Shown here: piece after piece, positions 4,879 through 7,022 of the stretch
Layout: every line of letters starts with the position of its first letter
Position numbering within the stretch: position 1 is the stretch's first letter
DNA from: Eubacterium sp.
Lineage (GTDB): Bacteria; Bacillota; Clostridia; Lachnospirales; Lachnospiraceae
DNA length: 7,022 nt
Direction of reading: 5' to 3'
NCBI GenBank assembly: GCA_017445525.1
Contig: JAFSTZ010000326.1
Location: 1 to 7,022, forward strand
Notes under the pieces: model-generated
What the model saw: only the letters and a program-made list of their open reading frames with translations
Database searches by the model: none
Told to the model about the DNA's origin: nothing
Position numbers and translations under genes: made by a program

Positions 4879-6645
4879 ATGTGCGCTATACTGGCCTATG
4901 CCCGTCCGGGCGTGTCCGAATCTTTCTTTGAAGAAATGCTTATGAAGACACAGTCGAGAGGTCCCGACATGTCTGATCATATAAAGGTAAAAGGAGGCCT
5001 GATCGGCTTCAACCGACTCGCCATCATGGGACCTGAGCCCACCGGCATGCAGCCCTTCACTCACCGTGGCAATGCCGTCGTCGTAAACGGCGAGCTCTAC
5101 GGTTTTGAACCGCTGAAGGAATACCTCACCACCATGGGCTATCCATTTGAGAGCGGAAGTGACTGCGAGCTGTGGCTGCCCTTATATGAAAGACTCGGTG
5201 AGCACATGTTTGGAATCCTTGACGCAGAATTTGCGTGCGTGTTGTATGACGGTCAAAAGGATGAATTTATCGCAGCCAGAGATCCCATCGGGATCCGTCC
5301 GCTTTACTATGGGTACGACTCTGACGGTTATATCATATTTGCATCCGAACCGAAAAATATGCAGGGAGTTGCAAGAGAAATAAAACCGTTTCCGCCGGGG
5401 CATTTTTATAGAAATGGTGAGTTCGTCTGCTACAAGGATATGACTGCGGGAGGCGTCTATGCAAGGGATGGATGGCGTCCGGGCGAGGCCGGTGCAGGAA
5501 GATACTTAAGCGGTGTCGAAAACGCTACCAACAGAGATGCATCAAAGTATGCCGGTTACTCATCAACTGCCGGTCGTAAAGCGATCTCCGGAGCAAGAAC
5601 TCCATCCGGTCAAAGCATCGGCATTTCTGCAAAAGCTGATCTTGAACTGGACGAGATCGATGTCATCTGCTCCGGCATACATGACCGCCTGATACGAGGT
5701 ATCGATAAGCGTCTTGTGGCTGACCAGCCGATAGGGTTCTTGCTCTCGGGCGGCCTGGACTCATCTCTGGTCTGCGGAGTTGCGGCAAAGATCTGGGGCG
5801 AGCCGATAGAGACCTTTGCGATAGGCATGGATATCGATGCGATCGACCTGAAGTACGCCAGACAGGTGGCCGAGTATATCCACTCCAACCACCACGAAGT
5901 CATCATCACCGCTGACGATGTGATCGATGCTGTCGAGCCCGTGATACAGGCTCTCGCTACTTATGATATAACTACTATCCGCGCCTCGATAGGCATGTAT
6001 CTTCTGTGCAAATGGATCCACGAGAACACCGACATCCGGGTGCTGCTCACAGGCGAGATATCAGATGAACTTTTCGGATATAAATACACCGACTTTGCTC
6101 CCTCTGCAGAGGCTTTTCAGGAGGAGAGTAAAAAGCGTATCCGCGAGCTGCATATGTACGATGTGCTCCGTGCTGACAGGTGTATCAGTGTGAACTCACT
6201 GGAGGCGAGAGTGCCCTTCGGCGATCTGGATTTCGTTGACTATGTAATGGCGATCGATCCGGAGAAAAAGATGAATACATACGGCATCGGCAAGTATCTG
6301 CTGCGGCATGCGTTTGAAGAAGATGCGCTGATCCCGCACGACATACTTATGAGAGAAAAGGCTGCTTTTTCGGATGCGGTTGGACACTCATTAAGAGATG
6401 ACCTGATGGATCTCGCCGAGCGCACCTATACTGATGAACAGTTTGAAGCAGATATACAAAAATACGACCATGCCCGTCCGTTTACCAAGGAGTCACTTCT
6501 TTACCGTGATATTTTTGAAAAATATTATCCCGGCCAGTCACATATGGTAACTGATTTCTGGATGCCAAACAAGGACTGGGAGGGCTGCAACGTTGATGAT
6601 CCGTCGGCGAGAGTACTGTCCAACTACGGCGCCAGCGGCGAGTGA
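4879..6645 (+). CDS. asnB: Asparagine synthetase B, glutamine-hydrolysing
   Basis: Makes asparagine from aspartate, glutamine and ATP; cytoplasmic. The protein is 588 residues, against about 554 in E. coli AsnB. Met1 precedes Cys2, the nucleophile exposed when Met is removed. The amidotransferase domain shows SRGPD (26-30), FNRLAIMG (44-51), VNGELYG (69-75), SGSDCE (92-97) and ARDPIGIRPLYYG (133-145). The synthetase domain has the ATP pyrophosphatase loop SGGLDSS (290-296), LLTGEISDELFGYKY (389-403), SLEARVPFGDLDFV (440-453), and an AFSDAVGHSL block (496-505) recalling the E. coli enzyme. GEISDELFGY replaces the usual GEGSDELFGGY, probably a clostridial subfamily trait. Residues about 189-252 form an unusually long Gly/Ser/Ala-rich linker between the domains. 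It is expressed from its own promoter through two leader elements, divergent from glnA, and purF follows after 81 nt without an evident terminator. Confidence 0.97.
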   Translation: MCAILAYARPGVSESFFEEMLMKTQSRGPDMSDHIKVKGGLIGFNRLAIMGPEPTGMQPFTHRGNAVVVNGELYGFEPLKEYLTTMGYPFESGSDCELWLPLYERLGEHMFGILDAEFACVLYDGQKDEFIAARDPIGIRPLYYGYDSDGYIIFASEPKNMQGVAREIKPFPPGHFYRNGEFVCYKDMTAGGVYARDGWRPGEAGAGRYLSGVENATNRDASKYAGYSSTAGRKAISGARTPSGQSIGISAKADLELDEIDVICSGIHDRLIRGIDKRLVADQPIGFLLSGGLDSSLVCGVAAKIWGEPIETFAIGMDIDAIDLKYARQVAEYIHSNHHEVIITADDVIDAVEPVIQALATYDITTIRASIGMYLLCKWIHENTDIRVLLTGEISDELFGYKYTDFAPSAEAFQEESKKRIRELHMYDVLRADRCISVNSLEARVPFGDLDFVDYVMAIDPEKKMNTYGIGKYLLRHAFEEDALIPHDILMREKAAFSDAVGHSLRDDLMDLAERTYTDEQFEADIQKYDHARPFTKESLLYRDIFEKYYPGQSHMVTDFWMPNKDWEGCNVDDPSARVLSNYGASGE

Positions 6646-6726
6646 TCGCCTGCTTGTAGTAACCGGATCTGCATCGTCAGACCGTTGGATCAGCGACGTC
6701 TGATCACCCGATAAATGGAGGTTATC
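6646..6726 (+). other. asnB-purF gap with alternative small hairpins
   Basis: No promoter of good quality and no T-run terminator is visible, so purF probably shares the asnB transcript. Two exclusive pairings can be drawn. One is TCAGAC (6677-6682) with GTCTGA (6698-6703). The other is GATCAG (6688-6693) with CTGATC (6700-6705), which can coexist with a small hairpin at 6665-6683. The stems are only about 6 bp, so chance is a serious alternative. The shared TGAGGCAAAGG hairpin is absent here. Confidence 0.3.
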
Positions 6727-7022
6727 ATGCACGAAGAATGTGGTGTTTTCGGCATCATCTCAAGCTCTTACGCCCCCCTGGCAAAGGATGTCTACTACGG
6801 ACTATATGCCCTGCAGCACAGAGGTCAGGAAAGTTGCGGGATGGTGGTAAACCGGGACGGAGTATTTTTCTCACATAAAGATCTGGGAGAGGTTTCTTCC
6901 GTTTTTGATGAGAAGATACTTGATGATCTGCCGGAGGCACAAGTGGCAGTCGGACATGTCAGATACTCGACTACCGGCGGAGACAACCGAAATAACTGTC
7001 AGCCGATGCAGGTCAATCACCA
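6727..7022 (+). CDS. purF: Amidophosphoribosyltransferase, N-terminal part (runs off right edge)
   Basis: First committed step of purine synthesis: glutamine plus PRPP gives phosphoribosylamine. The 98 codons present cover the start of the class II amidotransferase domain. MHEECGVFGI carries the nucleophile Cys5 after a four-residue propeptide. YYGLYALQHRGQESCGMV (about 23-40) and VGHVRYSTTGG are family hallmarks; Bacillus PurF has a similar ECGVFGI and HRGQE. The PRPP-binding domain is outside the window, so a diverged PurF-like paralogue cannot be excluded. Start chosen at 6727: GGAGG (6717-6721) lies 5 nt upstream and the cysteine must be near the N-terminus. It follows asnB at 81 nt with no terminator seen. 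Placing purF with asnB rather than only in a purine operon puts two glutamine-consuming enzymes under the asnB leader. Confidence 0.93.
   Translation, partial: MHEECGVFGIISSSYAPLAKDVYYGLYALQHRGQESCGMVVNRDGVFFSHKDLGEVSSVFDEKILDDLPEAQVAVGHVRYSTTGGDNRNNCQPMQVNH

Noticed and set aside
4739..4945. Possible 68-residue leader peptide upstream of asnB
   Set aside because: The ATG has only a weak AAGG upstream, inside the P1 stem. The frame runs on past the asnB start, has no run of Asn or Gln codons, and the sequence is explained by the folded leader.
4618..5064. 148-codon minus-strand open frame over the asnB start
   Set aside because: It is antisense to the asnB promoter, leader and amidotransferase domain, with no recognisable motifs or ribosome binding site.

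Overview
This window looks like a chromosomal piece of an anaerobic Firmicute of class Clostridia, plausibly Lachnospiraceae. The basis is the type III glutamine synthetase, strong GGAGG ribosome binding sites, A-tract/TTGACA-N17-TATAAT-like promoters and the clostridial style of the asparagine synthetase. No rRNA, tRNA, CRISPR array, transposase or phage gene was seen.

Layout, left to right. (1) The first 716 codons of gltB (glutamate synthase large chain) run leftwards from 2149 and off the window. (2) glnA/glnN (type III glutamine synthetase) also runs leftwards, 4423 to 2315. (3) The divergent control region 4424-4878 holds the glnA promoter and leader on the minus strand, and the asnB promoter and a long structured leader on the plus strand. 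(4) asnB (glutamine-hydrolysing asparagine synthetase) runs rightwards, 4879-6645. (5) An 81-nt gap separates it from the start of purF (amidophosphoribosyltransferase), which runs off the right edge and is probably co-transcribed with asnB.

All four proteins centre on glutamine. GlnA makes it from glutamate and ammonia. GltB, AsnB and PurF each use an N-terminal-cysteine (class II) amidotransferase domain to take its amide nitrogen for glutamate, asparagine and purine synthesis. The window is thus a compact nitrogen-distribution locus with ammonium capture on one arm and asparagine/purine use on the other.

The most striking non-coding feature is one control module present three times, before gltB, glnA and asnB. 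Each copy has an A-rich tract, TTGACA, exactly 17 bp, a TATAAT-like -10, exactly 9 nt, and then a 47-nt hairpin (21-nt arms, 5-nt loop) starting TGAGGCAAAGG, followed by a T-rich stretch. The hairpin must lie at the extreme 5' end of each mRNA. Its 5' arm is nearly invariant while its 3' arm drifts but keeps pairing. It looks like a shared attenuator, antitermination or 5'-end element linking the three nitrogen genes. I do not recognise it as a named RNA family. The asnB leader also carries an extra 132-nt element, closed by an 11-bp stem and containing two long hairpins, just upstream of the ribosome binding site.
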